48,767 nucleotides of DNA from Corynebacterium sp. (GCA_030527885.1 JAUMZY010000013.1:1-48767); one strand, 5' to 3'. Counted from the stretch's first letter, positions 26,822 through 36,313 are shown. Notes: generated by a model not told the origin, from the letters alone. Made by a program: numbers and translations.

Positions 26822-28234
26822 ATGAAACTATACGCAGCCCAGCTGGACTTCCACGCCATCCTGACCGAGTTTCAACTCCACCCCGAATTTTCCTCCGAAG
26901 TACTCGCCGACGCTGACGCCGCCACCGACAGATACGCCTCCGAACGCATCGGCGCAACAGACATCAACCTCGTCACCATCGACCCACCCGGCTCCATGGA
27001 CCTCGACCAAGCAGTCTGCATCGAAGCAGGCGACGGCCAATACATTGTGCACTATGCCATTGCCGACGTCGCGGCCTTCATCATCCCCGGCAGTGCACTG
27101 CACGCCGAATCACTCCGCCGTGGGCAAAGCATCTACCTGCCGGACCAAACCATCCGCCTGCACCCACCGCAACTCTCTGAAGGCAAAGCCAGCCTCTTAC
27201 CAGACCAAACCCGGCCCGCCATCCTCTGGACCATCACCCTTGACAGCCACGGCCAATGGGCGGACTACCGCATCAGCCGCGCCCTCGTGCGGTCCCGCGC
27301 CCGCTTCACCTACGAAGAAACCCAAGCCGCCCATGAAGCCGGCACCCTACATCCCGCCATCGCCGCCCTGCCGGAAGTAGGCCAGCTACTACAAACCAGT
27401 GCGGTGCGTGCCGACGCCATCACCCTGAACTTCCCTAGCCAAGCCGTGCAACAAACCCCCACCGGACTCTTCGAACTCATAATCGAACCGCGGTTGCCGA
27501 TGATGGGCTACAACTCCGAAATCTCCCTCCTCGCCGGCAGATGCGCCGGCACCACCATGGCCGAAGCCGGCGTCGGCATCCTCCGCACCCTCGCCGACCT
27601 CGAACCCCACACCATCACCCAATTCTGGACCGAAGCCGAACACCTAGGCTTCACCGAACACCCAGAATCTATAGGCGAATTTCTCCGCATCCTCAACGCC
27701 AACACACCCCGCGGCATGGCCATTATGCGAGAAGCCCAAAAACTTCTCCGCGGCGCCGAATACCTCAACCTCGCCGACACCACACCCCAAGTCCACGCCG
27801 GCGTCATCCACAACAACGGCACCGCCAAACCCGAATACTATTCCCACGTCACCGCTCCACTCCGCCGACTCATCGACCGCTACGCCACAGAAATCGTGCT
27901 CAGCCTCCAGGCTGGTTCCGACATTCCCGACTGGGTCACCCAGGACCTACCAACCGTCCTGAACACCATGACCAGCAGCAGCCGACTAGCCGGTACCGTC
28001 GGCGCCGCCTGCCTAGACTACTGCGAAGCCGAAGTGCTCAAAACCTACGTGGGCCAACAATTCCCCGCCATCACGGTGCAAACCAACCCCCGACACCACA
28101 CCACCCGCGTGTTCGTTGATAACCCGCCGGTCTTCGCCGAATGCGACGGCGCCCTAACCGAAGGCGAACGGCACACCATCACCCTGACCGAAGCCGACCC
28201 CGCGCGCCGGGCAGTGCGGTTTAGCGCCGGGTGA
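26822..28234 (+). CDS. RNB-domain 3'-5' exoribonuclease
   Basis: Ribonuclease II-family enzyme of 470 aa, shorter than RNase R because the cold-shock and S1 domains are missing or reduced. The RNB domain begins at NLVTIDPPGSMDLDQAVCIE (about residues 50-69), where the aspartates bind Mg2+. It shows YIVHYAIADVAAFI and later EYYSHVTAPLRRLIDRYA (about 338-355), the conserved C-terminal block. It would degrade RNA from the 3' end in the cytoplasm. ATG 26822 follows a weak leader with no strong ribosome binding site. Coding-strand codons are mostly C-ending. It lies just after rnpB, so RNA processing genes sit together. Confidence 0.88.
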   Translation: MKLYAAQLDFHAILTEFQLHPEFSSEVLADADAATDRYASERIGATDINLVTIDPPGSMDLDQAVCIEAGDGQYIVHYAIADVAAFIIPGSALHAESLRRGQSIYLPDQTIRLHPPQLSEGKASLLPDQTRPAILWTITLDSHGQWADYRISRALVRSRARFTYEETQAAHEAGTLHPAIAALPEVGQLLQTSAVRADAITLNFPSQAVQQTPTGLFELIIEPRLPMMGYNSEISLLAGRCAGTTMAEAGVGILRTLADLEPHTITQFWTEAEHLGFTEHPESIGEFLRILNANTPRGMAIMREAQKLLRGAEYLNLADTTPQVHAGVIHNNGTAKPEYYSHVTAPLRRLIDRYATEIVLSLQAGSDIPDWVTQDLPTVLNTMTSSSRLAGTVGAACLDYCEAEVLKTYVGQQFPAITVQTNPRHHTTRVFVDNPPVFAECDGALTEGERHTITLTEADPARRAVRFSAG

Positions 28235-28326
28235 GCTGGTTGAGCCGGGGGTTGCGTTCTTCGCTGTGCCTTGTCCGTGCGGTAATCGCGTGGTGGCCAA
28301 GCCGGAAACCACAGCAGCGCGCCGGG

Positions 28327-29592
28327 TTAGATCAAGTCTGCTTTAGTGCCGGAGTGCAGCGGCATGACTAACAGCCTATCGTCGCTTAAATCCGCCATGA
28401 AATTAGCCGCCTGGGCGGCCGGCACCAACGCCACCACGGCGCTGGAAATGCCACTGTGGGTACTGCGGGCACTGTTGGCGCCACGACTGAGGCAGAGCTT
28501 CGCCACGTGATCATCCGCCCCCGTGATGCCATAAAGCGAATCCATGTTCGATTGGGATTCTGTGAGGGGTGGGTACAAAGCAGTGATGTCCCGGCCGCGG
28601 ATAGTACTGGCGATAACTCGAATGAGGTGCAACTCCGCATCGTGGAACTTCAACCAATTTTCGGCTTCAATGATGCTAGGCAGGTCGGCGCTGCCATGCA
28701 CTTCATGCTTGGCGCGCAACCAGTCGATCACACGCACCTGGGCGTCCGGGAGGGAGCGAATAGACTCAGCACCAAACGCCCGGGCGGCGTCGTTGATGAA
28801 GGTTTGGCGGCGGATAAGTCGCTCCGTATTCGCATCCATGAGCGGCGGGGCAACAAGCACCGCGGTGACCTGTTGGGAATCTAGAATAGGATTAGTGCGC
28901 TGCGTGGCTTCAGTAATGGAATAATCAGCGTAATTCACCACGTTAATGACGGTATTCTTACCCCGAAGGGTTGCCAAATAGCGGGCGCGCAGCGGCGGAA
29001 CACTGTGCGCTTGAACTGCCGCCTGGTAGCACGTGTCGGCGAGTTTCGCGCGGGTGGGTGGGGAGTCAATTTCCTCGGCGTTGTGCGTGAGCGCGAGGGC
29101 AGTCGCCACTTCAATGGCGGCATCTTCCCCAAGGCCCACAGCCGGCGGAATATCACTCATGATAGTGATGTCGAAGCCTTTAGCGTCGCGGCTGAGTAGC
29201 TGGCGTTGCACCAGCGCACCGATGAGGTGGGCAAGTACTTCAGCTCTGGTATTCGCCGCAGCAGTATCGGATTCAACAGAGGGGTCCACCACGGTGGTTT
29301 CCGTAGTTTCAGAGCTATACTCCTGGGCGGCAACATCGTACGTGTATTCGGTTACCTTGATGATGTGATCCGTGCGGGGGCTGATGGCCGCAGCAGCGCG
29401 GGCCTGGCAGAAACTCATCATGACGATGCCGCCGGCGTGGTCCGTGTGCTCGCCGATCAGCGACCACGTGGCGGGAGCGGTGGCAACAGCAACCGCAGGC
29501 TGCCCGGTGTTGTTCTTGTGGTGGGTACTCACCTCGGCACTGAGGTTGCTGCTGATGATGTCAGGATCCTGACTGGTGGGCCATACCGGCAT
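28327..29592 (-). CDS. Galactokinase-like GHMP protein with altered active site
   Basis: Protein of 421 aa with the N-terminal galactokinase signature WSLIGEHTDHAGGIV (residues 43-57), which places it in the GalK family. Other key parts are changed. The phosphate-binding motif, normally with a Ser-Ser-Ser run, reads PAVGLGEDAAIEVA (150-163). The CG-x-x-DQ segment holding the catalytic aspartate is replaced by HSVPPLRARYLATLRGK. The C-terminal TGAGFGG motif is replaced by SARSTHSGISSA. It may be a non-catalytic relative or have a different substrate. ATG 29592 (MPVWPTSQDP) was chosen; the longer in-frame reading to 29736 includes non-coding sequence. No gal genes are nearby. Confidence 0.75.
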   Translation of the reverse strand: MPVWPTSQDPDIISSNLSAEVSTHHKNNTGQPAVAVATAPATWSLIGEHTDHAGGIVMMSFCQARAAAAISPRTDHIIKVTEYTYDVAAQEYSSETTETTVVDPSVESDTAAANTRAEVLAHLIGALVQRQLLSRDAKGFDITIMSDIPPAVGLGEDAAIEVATALALTHNAEEIDSPPTRAKLADTCYQAAVQAHSVPPLRARYLATLRGKNTVINVVNYADYSITEATQRTNPILDSQQVTAVLVAPPLMDANTERLIRRQTFINDAARAFGAESIRSLPDAQVRVIDWLRAKHEVHGSADLPSIIEAENWLKFHDAELHLIRVIASTIRGRDITALYPPLTESQSNMDSLYGITGADDHVAKLCLSRGANSARSTHSGISSAVVALVPAAQAANFMADLSDDRLLVMPLHSGTKADLI

Positions 29593-29670
29593 GATGGTTG
29601 CTTTCTTGTGATCGTTGGGGTGGTTGGTTCTTTCACTAATGTAGTAGTAAAACCCGGCGCGGGTCGGTGC

Positions 29671-29682
29671 GCTTTTCGACGC
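29671..29682 (-). repeat. Dispersed 12-mer GCGTCGAAAAGC, copy 5
   Basis: Exact copy on the minus strand in the intergenic region between the GalK-like gene and the small gene at 29795. Confidence 0.85.
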
Positions 29683-29794
29683 GCCCAAGTCCCAGCCGCT
29701 GCATTTGGTCATCACCGCAGCCAATAACCGCACCATATGGAAGTGTTAAAATTGGTGCACAGTCATATTCTGTGTCTAAGAGAAAGTGATGATC

Positions 29795-29992
29795 ATGCAA
29801 GAAGAGGATCTGAAATACTATTACAACGCTGAAACCCACCAAGTGGAACAAGGTAAAGTTTCGGGCTACGACTCCCGCTTGGGCCCCTACGACACGCGGG
29901 AAGAAGCCGAACATGCGTTAGAAATCGCGCAGGCCCGCAACCGGGCCGCCGATGCCTATGATGAAAAAGAAAACGACTGGGGCAAGAAGTAA
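29795..29992 (+). CDS. Small SPOR-like hypothetical protein
   Basis: Soluble protein of 65 aa. DLKYYYNAETHQVEQGKVSG is followed by YDSRLGPYDTREEAEHALEI, which resembles the repeat unit of SPOR-type domains (a GPY motif followed by a helix). I recognise it as a conserved small corynebacterial/actinobacterial protein without known function. ATG 29795 is favoured by an AAGAGAAAG ribosome binding site eight bases upstream; ATG 29789 and GTG 29786 are in frame. It ends in a charged tail (DEKENDWGKK). The convergent CYTH-CHAD gene ends 24 bases away. Confidence 0.75.
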   Translation: MQEEDLKYYYNAETHQVEQGKVSGYDSRLGPYDTREEAEHALEIAQARNRAADAYDEKENDWGKK

Positions 29993-30016
29993 CCACCAAG
30001 AAGTAGTCTATTCTTC

Positions 30017-31549
30017 TTATTCCTGTTGCAGTCGCTTGTATGCCCGGGATACTGCACTGAATGCGGCGGGGTAATCCTGCAAAATCTGCCGGCTTAACTC
30101 CACTTCAGTTTCGTACAACACCCCATAAATGAAGGTGTTTTCGCCCCGCTGGAATGCTTGATCTGATTTCTTAACCAGTTTCTCCCGGGAGGTTACGCTG
30201 TCTTGGAAATCGCCCAGCACTTCCTGTAGGGCTTTGCACGCCTGGTACAACTCGGTGGTGTCTATGTCAGTGGCATCACCGACTGCCTCTGTGGTGTACC
30301 GCAGTTTCTTCGTCGCTTTGCGCACGTTGTGGAACTTTTGTTCCTGCTGCGGCCGCAACGCGGAATGCCCATCCCACGCCTTCATGGCTTTCTTGTGGCG
30401 CTTGGCCAGCACCTTGAAGCTATCCGCCAAGTGCGACACCAATACGCTTTCCGCCGGGGGAGTGTCCTCTGTTTCAGCCAGCTCGGGGTGGCTGATCAGA
30501 TCATCCAATTCGTTCAGCAGTTGTAAATACTTGTCGTCGTTGAGCGCCACCACGACACGTTGATGCGCGGCACCATATTCCGCAATCATGCTGTCGTACA
30601 ACTGTTTGGTGTTTTCCTCGTTGATGATGCCGCTGGGGTGCTGCTCACACAGGTCTTTAAACCGCTCAGCAATCATCTCAGCGTCCCGCGCCACCCCAAG
30701 AATCGTCGCTAGTTGCTTCAGCTGTTCCTCCACGTTTTTATGCTGATTACCAGCAAGAATCCCCGCGAAGCTCTGCAAATGGCTCCGCAGCTCCCGGGTG
30801 GCAACCCGCATTTGATGAATCGAATCCCACTCATCCTGCCGCACCCGCGGATCGTAAGCCAGCAGCTTATCCCGGTTCCGCTTCAACGCCGCCAACACCC
30901 CAGCGGCCGGCGAATTCGGGTCAATGTCCACGCTCGCCGGCTCCGTGGGCAAGTCCGCCCCCAACGCCATCGCCAGTTTCGAAGGGCTTTTCGACGCCGC
31001 GGCGCCAGCTTGTTTCAAGGTTGGTGTGGCACATGCGATAAACTTCGCCGGCGTCTCCGGGGTGATCTCTAACTCCCACTCCCGCCAGCTCGTGGGCGTA
31101 TCCGAAATCAACGACCTAGCAGTGACATGATCATCACAAAACTCCGCAATTACTTCACCGTCAGCATTGCCCAACAGGGTTTCTACCCGCTCATTATCCA
31201 CCTGCGCAATGGGCACCAATTCTTTACCGCGCGCAATTGAACGCACCATCGAATAGATTTCCGCCGGCACCCCATCACCCCCAACAATGGGGTGATGCAC
31301 TTCCAGCCGGCCGCCCTTACCAGGGAATTTAATATGCCAACCATCATCACTACCGCCAGTGCGGCGCCGCACCGTCACCTTAGATCGCGTCAAACGCAAA
31401 TCATCAGTATCAAAATACAACGCTGACAAGTGGTGGGTTCTGGTGGAAACAATTTTCTCCACCTGCGGGATTTCTAACAGATCGGGCACTTCCGTATCGG
31501 TGCTGACTGAAAATTTTGCTTCAACTTCCATCTGACTCTTAAGTCCCAT
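30017..31549 (-). CDS. CYTH and CHAD domain protein
   Basis: Protein of 510 aa. The N-terminal CYTH domain (about residues 1-200) has the metal/triphosphate motif MEVEAKFSV and basic strand TVRRRTGGSDDGWHIKFPGK. The CHAD domain (about 225-500) is helical and rich in histidine and arginine, with LLAYDPRVRQDEWDSIHQMR and KFHNVRKATKKLRYTTEAVG. CYTH domains hydrolyse triphosphates; CHAD domains bind polyphosphate, so the protein likely acts in polyphosphate metabolism. ATG 31549 or ATG 31531 may be the start. It is divergent from glnA2. It carries one 12-mer copy at 30986-30997. Confidence 0.92.
   Translation of the reverse strand: MGLKSQMEVEAKFSVSTDTEVPDLLEIPQVEKIVSTRTHHLSALYFDTDDLRLTRSKVTVRRRTGGSDDGWHIKFPGKGGRLEVHHPIVGGDGVPAEIYSMVRSIARGKELVPIAQVDNERVETLLGNADGEVIAEFCDDHVTARSLISDTPTSWREWELEITPETPAKFIACATPTLKQAGAAASKSPSKLAMALGADLPTEPASVDIDPNSPAAGVLAALKRNRDKLLAYDPRVRQDEWDSIHQMRVATRELRSHLQSFAGILAGNQHKNVEEQLKQLATILGVARDAEMIAERFKDLCEQHPSGIINEENTKQLYDSMIAEYGAAHQRVVVALNDDKYLQLLNELDDLISHPELAETEDTPPAESVLVSHLADSFKVLAKRHKKAMKAWDGHSALRPQQEQKFHNVRKATKKLRYTTEAVGDATDIDTTELYQACKALQEVLGDFQDSVTSREKLVKKSDQAFQRGENTFIYGVLYETEVELSRQILQDYPAAFSAVSRAYKRLQQE
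30986..30997 (-). repeat. Dispersed 12-mer GCGTCGAAAAGC, copy 6
   Basis: Exact copy on the minus strand within the CYTH-CHAD gene, reading Ala-Ser-Lys-Ser in the coding strand. Confidence 0.85.
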
Positions 31550-31615
31550 AACAAGATTTTAGCAGCGAAAACAACCCTTGTGGGGTGCAGCAGCAACCCA
31601 ACCCGCCACCGGAAA

Positions 31616-31627
31616 GCGTCGAAAAGC
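31616..31627 (+). repeat. Dispersed 12-mer GCGTCGAAAAGC, copy 7
   Basis: Exact copy in the divergent space between CYTH-CHAD and glnA2, 23 bases before the glnA2 ATG. Confidence 0.85.
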
Positions 31628-31649
31628 AAAGGCAGCTATCGTTAATCTT

Positions 31650-32990
31650 ATGGATTCTCAACAAGAATATGTGCTGCGTGCCATCGAAGAAGGCGACATC
31701 CGCCTCGTGCGCCTCTGGTTCACCGACATCTTAGGAACCTTAAAATCCGTCGCCGTCGCCCCCGCCGAACTCGAAAGCGCATTCGTCGAAGGCATCGGAT
31801 TCGACGGCTCCGCCATCGAAGGATTCTCCCGCATCTCCGAATCCGACACCATCGCCATGCCCGACCCCTCCACCTTCCAATTCCTCCCCCTCGGCGTGGG
31901 CGACGGCGGCATCAAATCCGCACGCATGTTCTGCGACATCCTCAACCCCGACGGCCAAGCCTTCTACTCCGACCCCCGCCACGTCCTGCGCCGCCAAACC
32001 CAAGCTGCCGCCGACGAAGGATTCACCTGCAAAGTCAGCCCAGAAATCGAATTCTACCTTGTAGAAAACCTCAACACCGACGGCCAACCCCCACGCCCCA
32101 CCGACGACGGCAGCTACTTTGATCAAGCCAGCCGCAGCCTCGCACCCTACTTCCGCCGCGACGCCATGCTCGCCCTCGAAGACATGGGCATCCCCGTGGA
32201 ATTCTCCCACCACGAAACCGCCCCCGGCCAGCAAGAAATCGACCTCCGGCACGCCGACGCCCTCACCATGGGCGACTCCATCATGACCTTCCGGTACGTC
32301 ACCAAACTCATTGCGCACCGCAACAACGTCAACGCCACTTTCATGCCCAAACCCTTCACCGACTACGCCGGCTCCGCCATGCACACCCACATGTCCCTCT
32401 TCGAAGGCGACATCAACGCCTTCCACGACCCCGACGCCGAATTCAGCCTGTCCCGCACCGGCAAACAATTCATCGCCGGCATCCTCACCCACGCCAACGA
32501 AATCTCCGCCATCACCAACCAATGGACCAATTCTTATAAGCGAATCCTCTTCGGCAACGAAGCCCCCACCGCCGCCACCTGGGGCGTTTCCAACCGCTCC
32601 GCCATGGTCCGCGTACCCACCTACCGGCTCGGCAAAGCCGAATCCCGCCGCGTCGAAGTCCGCTCCCCAGACTCCGCCTGCAACCCTTACCTAGCACTAG
32701 CAGTACTACTCGCCGCCGGGTTGCGCGGCGTTCGCGAAGGCTACGAACTCATCGAACCTGCCGAGGACGACATCGCTGCCCTCACCCGCCGCGAACGCCG
32801 CGCCCTCGGCTACGTCGACCTCCCCGCCAGCCTCGACCAAGCCCTCCGCGAAATGGAAAAATCCGACTTCGTCGCCGACATCCTAGGCGAACACGTATTT
32901 GAATTTTTCCTCCGCAACAAATGGCGCGAATGGCACGATTACCAAAAACAAATCACACCGTGGGAACTCCACAACAACCTCAGCTTCTAA
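31650..32990 (+). CDS. glnA2: Type I glutamine synthetase GlnA2
   Basis: Glutamine synthetase (446 aa), making glutamine from glutamate, ammonia and ATP. Family blocks are DGSAIEGFSRISESD near residue 52, KVSPEIEFYLVE near 130, GQQEIDLRHADALTMGDSIM near 195 and PTAATWGVSNRSAMVRVP near 305. The adenylylation loop with the NLYDLPPE-type tyrosine of GlnA1 is absent: the region reads RRERRALGYVDLPAS. This fits the corynebacterial GlnA2, which from memory is not adenylylated and is dispensable. ATG 31650 lacks a ribosome binding site, so translation may be leaderless. Codons are strongly C-ending. glnE starts 10 bases after its stop. Confidence 0.94.
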   Translation: MDSQQEYVLRAIEEGDIRLVRLWFTDILGTLKSVAVAPAELESAFVEGIGFDGSAIEGFSRISESDTIAMPDPSTFQFLPLGVGDGGIKSARMFCDILNPDGQAFYSDPRHVLRRQTQAAADEGFTCKVSPEIEFYLVENLNTDGQPPRPTDDGSYFDQASRSLAPYFRRDAMLALEDMGIPVEFSHHETAPGQQEIDLRHADALTMGDSIMTFRYVTKLIAHRNNVNATFMPKPFTDYAGSAMHTHMSLFEGDINAFHDPDAEFSLSRTGKQFIAGILTHANEISAITNQWTNSYKRILFGNEAPTAATWGVSNRSAMVRVPTYRLGKAESRRVEVRSPDSACNPYLALAVLLAAGLRGVREGYELIEPAEDDIAALTRRERRALGYVDLPASLDQALREMEKSDFVADILGEHVFEFFLRNKWREWHDYQKQITPWELHNNLSF

Positions 32991-33000
32991 ACTAGTGCAC

Positions 33001-36000
33001 ATGACCACACCACGCTCCTCCCGCAAAACCCTCCCCACCACCGGGGCACTCAGCCTCACCAACCCCAGAGCCATCAGCGACCTCACCTGGCTCGGCTGGT
33101 GGAACCAAGACAGCGTGGAAATCCTATGGGCACTCTCCGGTGCCTCCGACGCCGACCTCGCACTCAACTCCCTCGTGCGACTCATGCAAACCCTCGACGA
33201 ACTCCACGGCAACCACACCGACATCGACACAGAAATACGCACCAACCCCGCCTTCCGCGTCCGACTGTTTGCCTTGCTAGGAGCCTCCAGCGTGCTCGGC
33301 GACCACCTCATAGCCAACCCCGACACCTGGCGGCTGCTATGTGAGGATGCCCCCAGCAGAGAAGACATGCTGCACGAACTCCTCAGCTGCATCAACGCGG
33401 AACCCGCCGAGTACGAACCACCCGCACCCGACACCGCCACGGCAGCATTAAACCAAGTGGGAACATATCGCGCCGGGGTGGCCGCGGAGGAAGATGATGC
33501 GGTGCTGAAGCGGGTGTATCGCACGTTACTGATGCGGATAGCCGCCATTGATTTAGCGGGCACGTATCCGGAAAATTCCCGGCGGGTGGGGCAACCAGTG
33601 GTGCCGTTTAGTGTGGTGACGGCCCAACTGGCGGACCTGGCAGATGCAGCATTAACGGCGGCGTTAGCGGTGGCGATTCGCAGCGTGTACGGGGACGATC
33701 TGGTGGATGCCCAACTGGCGATCATAGCGATGGGCAAGTGTGGGGCGCGGGAGCTCAACTACATTTCCGACGTGGACGTGATTTTTGTGGCGGAGCCTGC
33801 AAGCACGAAAATAACGCGCGTGGCCAGCGAATTTATCCGGGTGGGCACGCGGTGTTTCTTCGCTGTGGATGCGGCACTACGCCCAGAGGGAAAGCGCGGT
33901 GCGTTAGTGCGCACGCTGGAATCACACGTGACCTACTACCAGCGGTGGGCGGACACGTGGGAGTTCCAAGCGTTGCTGAAACACCGGCCGATGACCGGGT
34001 TCATGCCGTTGGGGCAGGCCTACAGTGCGGCAATTTCGCCCATGGTGTGGCAGGCCAGCCAGCGGGATTCGTTCGTGTCCGACGTGCAGGCCATGCGGCG
34101 GCGGGTGCTGGAGAACGTGCCGGATAACATGAAGCAGCGGGAGCTGAAACTCGGGGAGGGTGGCCTGCGGGATGTGGAATTTGCGGTGCAATTATTGCAG
34201 CTGGTGCACGGCCGATATGACGAGTCGCTGCGTACATTGGCGACGGTGGATGCGCTGGCGGCGCTCATTGATTCTGGCTACGTGGGGCGGGAAGATGGCG
34301 CAAATTTGATCGAATCGTACGAATTTCTCCGGCTGTTAGAACATCGGCTGCAATTGCATAAGGTGAAACGCACCCACACGCTGCCGGCGAATTCTGATTA
34401 CCAAGCGCTGCGGTGGTTGGCGCATGCGGCTGGATTCCGTGGCCAGATGTCGCGTTCCAGCGTGGATCAAATGCTGGAAGAGCTGCGGAAAGTCCGGTTA
34501 AGTATCTCCTCGCTGCATAATAAATTGTTCTATCGACCGCTGTTGGATTCGGTGGTGAATCTTAGCGTTGACACCATTAAGCTGTCGGCGGATGGGGCGA
34601 AGGAACAATTGCGCGCATTGGGATATTTGTACCCCGACCGCGCATTCGAACATTTGACCGCCTTGGCGGCGGGGGCTAACCGGAAAGCCAAAATCCAGGC
34701 GATGCTGCTGCCCACCCTCATGGAATGGTTGTCCATGACGGCGGATCCGGATGCGGGCTTGCTGAACTACCGGAAGCTAGCAGACGCGGCGTTTGACCGC
34801 ATCTGGTTCCTGCGGTTACTCCGCGACGAAGGCATAGTGGGGAAGCGGCTGATGCGGATCCTGGGTAATTCGCCCTTCGCGTCGTCGCTGATCATTGCGG
34901 CCCCGGATGTGGTGAAGCAGCTGGGCGACGGGGCAACCGGGCCGAAGCTCCTGGAAACCAAAGCCGATACTGTGTCCACGTCGTTGGTGCGGGCGGCGTC
35001 GCGGCACGACGATCCGGATAAGGCCATCGCGGTGGCGCGGTCGTTGCGGCGCACGGAATTGGCGCGTATCGCATCCGCCGACCTGCTGGATCTCATGACG
35101 GTGCAGGAAGTGTGCCGGAGTTTGTCCCTCGTGTGGGACGCCGTGCTGGAAGCAGCATTGCGGGCGGAAATCAGCGCGTCGCTCACCGCAGAGAACTTAA
35201 CGACGCCGCCCGCCGAGATCGCAGTGATTGGCATGGGCCGCCTGGGTGGGGCGGAATTGGGCTACGGTTCGGATGCGGATGTGATGTTCGTGTGCGAGCC
35301 AGCCGATGGGGTGTCGGATAACGACGCCGTGCGGTGGGCCATTGGCATATGTGATCGAATGCGGAAACGCCTGGCGAAGCCTTCGGGTGACCCACCCTTG
35401 GATGTGGATCTGGGGTTGCGCCCCGAAGGCCGATCGGGCGCTGTGGTGCGCACATTGGAATCCTACCGGCAGTATTACGAGCGGTGGGGTGAAACCTGGG
35501 AGATTCAAGCACTGCTGCGGGCCGTATGGATCGCAGGTTCGAAAGACCTAGGGGAGCGGTTCATCACCATGATTGATACATTCCGCTACCCGGATGGGGG
35601 CGTGGGGGATAAAACCATCCGGGAAGTGCGCCGCATGAAGGCCCGGGTGGATAACGAACGCCTACCGCGTGGCGCCGACCGCAACACGCACACCAAACTG
35701 GGGCGCGGGGCACTGACGGACATCGAATGGACAGCGCAGCTGCTCACATTGATGCATGCGGATGCCATTCCCGAGCTGAAAACCCCCTCCACGCTGAAAG
35801 TGTTGGAAGTAGTGGCGCAGCACCAATTGGTGGAGCCGGATAAAGTACAGATGCTCATTGACGCCTGGTTGATGGCAACTCTGGCACGTAACGCCATCGT
35901 GTTGGTTCGGGGCAAGCGCATTGATCAATTGCCGCAACCCGGGCCCCAGCTGGCGCAAGTGGCGGGTGCGGCCGGGTGGAAGCCTGAGGATTCTCAGGAA

Positions 36001-36096
36001 TTTTTAGAGGATTACCTGCGGCTCACCCGCAAGGCGCGCAACGTGGTGGATGAGGTCTTCTGGGGCGAAGTGATATCCGATCATGATGATTATTAA
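33001..36096 (+). CDS. glnE: Bifunctional glutamine synthetase adenylyltransferase/deadenylase
   Basis: Large enzyme (1031 aa) that adds and removes AMP on glutamine synthetase I, responding to PII and glutamine. Both nucleotidyltransferase domains are seen: ELNYISDVDVIFV near residue 255 and GGAELGYGSDADVMFVCE near 750. Each is followed by a DxxLRPEG motif (DAALRPEGKRGALV and VDLGLRPEGRSGAVV). ATG 33001 lies 10 bases after glnA2; an in-frame reading from 32899 would overlap glnA2 and is rejected. Codons are C-ending for about the first 450 bases and G-ending after that, a sharp change inside an otherwise normal gene. Its substrate is expected to be GlnA1, encoded elsewhere. Confidence 0.95.
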   Translation: MTTPRSSRKTLPTTGALSLTNPRAISDLTWLGWWNQDSVEILWALSGASDADLALNSLVRLMQTLDELHGNHTDIDTEIRTNPAFRVRLFALLGASSVLGDHLIANPDTWRLLCEDAPSREDMLHELLSCINAEPAEYEPPAPDTATAALNQVGTYRAGVAAEEDDAVLKRVYRTLLMRIAAIDLAGTYPENSRRVGQPVVPFSVVTAQLADLADAALTAALAVAIRSVYGDDLVDAQLAIIAMGKCGARELNYISDVDVIFVAEPASTKITRVASEFIRVGTRCFFAVDAALRPEGKRGALVRTLESHVTYYQRWADTWEFQALLKHRPMTGFMPLGQAYSAAISPMVWQASQRDSFVSDVQAMRRRVLENVPDNMKQRELKLGEGGLRDVEFAVQLLQLVHGRYDESLRTLATVDALAALIDSGYVGREDGANLIESYEFLRLLEHRLQLHKVKRTHTLPANSDYQALRWLAHAAGFRGQMSRSSVDQMLEELRKVRLSISSLHNKLFYRPLLDSVVNLSVDTIKLSADGAKEQLRALGYLYPDRAFEHLTALAAGANRKAKIQAMLLPTLMEWLSMTADPDAGLLNYRKLADAAFDRIWFLRLLRDEGIVGKRLMRILGNSPFASSLIIAAPDVVKQLGDGATGPKLLETKADTVSTSLVRAASRHDDPDKAIAVARSLRRTELARIASADLLDLMTVQEVCRSLSLVWDAVLEAALRAEISASLTAENLTTPPAEIAVIGMGRLGGAELGYGSDADVMFVCEPADGVSDNDAVRWAIGICDRMRKRLAKPSGDPPLDVDLGLRPEGRSGAVVRTLESYRQYYERWGETWEIQALLRAVWIAGSKDLGERFITMIDTFRYPDGGVGDKTIREVRRMKARVDNERLPRGADRNTHTKLGRGALTDIEWTAQLLTLMHADAIPELKTPSTLKVLEVVAQHQLVEPDKVQMLIDAWLMATLARNAIVLVRGKRIDQLPQPGPQLAQVAGAAGWKPEDSQEFLEDYLRLTRKARNVVDEVFWGEVISDHDDY

Positions 36097-36226
36097 TGCC
36101 CCGGAATGTGCGCCGCGGGACATGGTTGACACGTGGCGCTTCCATCGGGTGAGTACCGGATGATCTGATCGGATAAGGGCAGGTCAATGCATTAGGGTGA
36201 CTGATAAATCAACCGATTGGATGATG

Positions 36227-36245
36227 TTAGGTATTCCTTGCCTTA
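36227..36245. promoter_or_regulatory. DtxR-type iron box upstream of hmuO
   Basis: The 19 bases TTAGGTATTCCTTGCCTTA match the DtxR consensus TTAGGTTAGCCTAACCTAA at 13 of 19 positions, including both TTAGG-like ends. It lies 69 bases before the hmuO ATG. DtxR represses hmuO under iron in C. diphtheriae. The same 217-base gap after glnE holds the promoter; no gene is seen in it. Confidence 0.6.
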
Positions 36246-36313
36246 ATAGGATTTTGTGTAGTAAGAATAACTGAGTTAACGCACTCGCTACTCACATCAT
36301 CAAGGAGAACCCC

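Noticed and set aside
31740-32522. Minus-strand frame of 260 codons opposite glnA2
   Set aside because: Gly/Val/Glu-rich low-complexity product caused by C-ending codons of glnA2.
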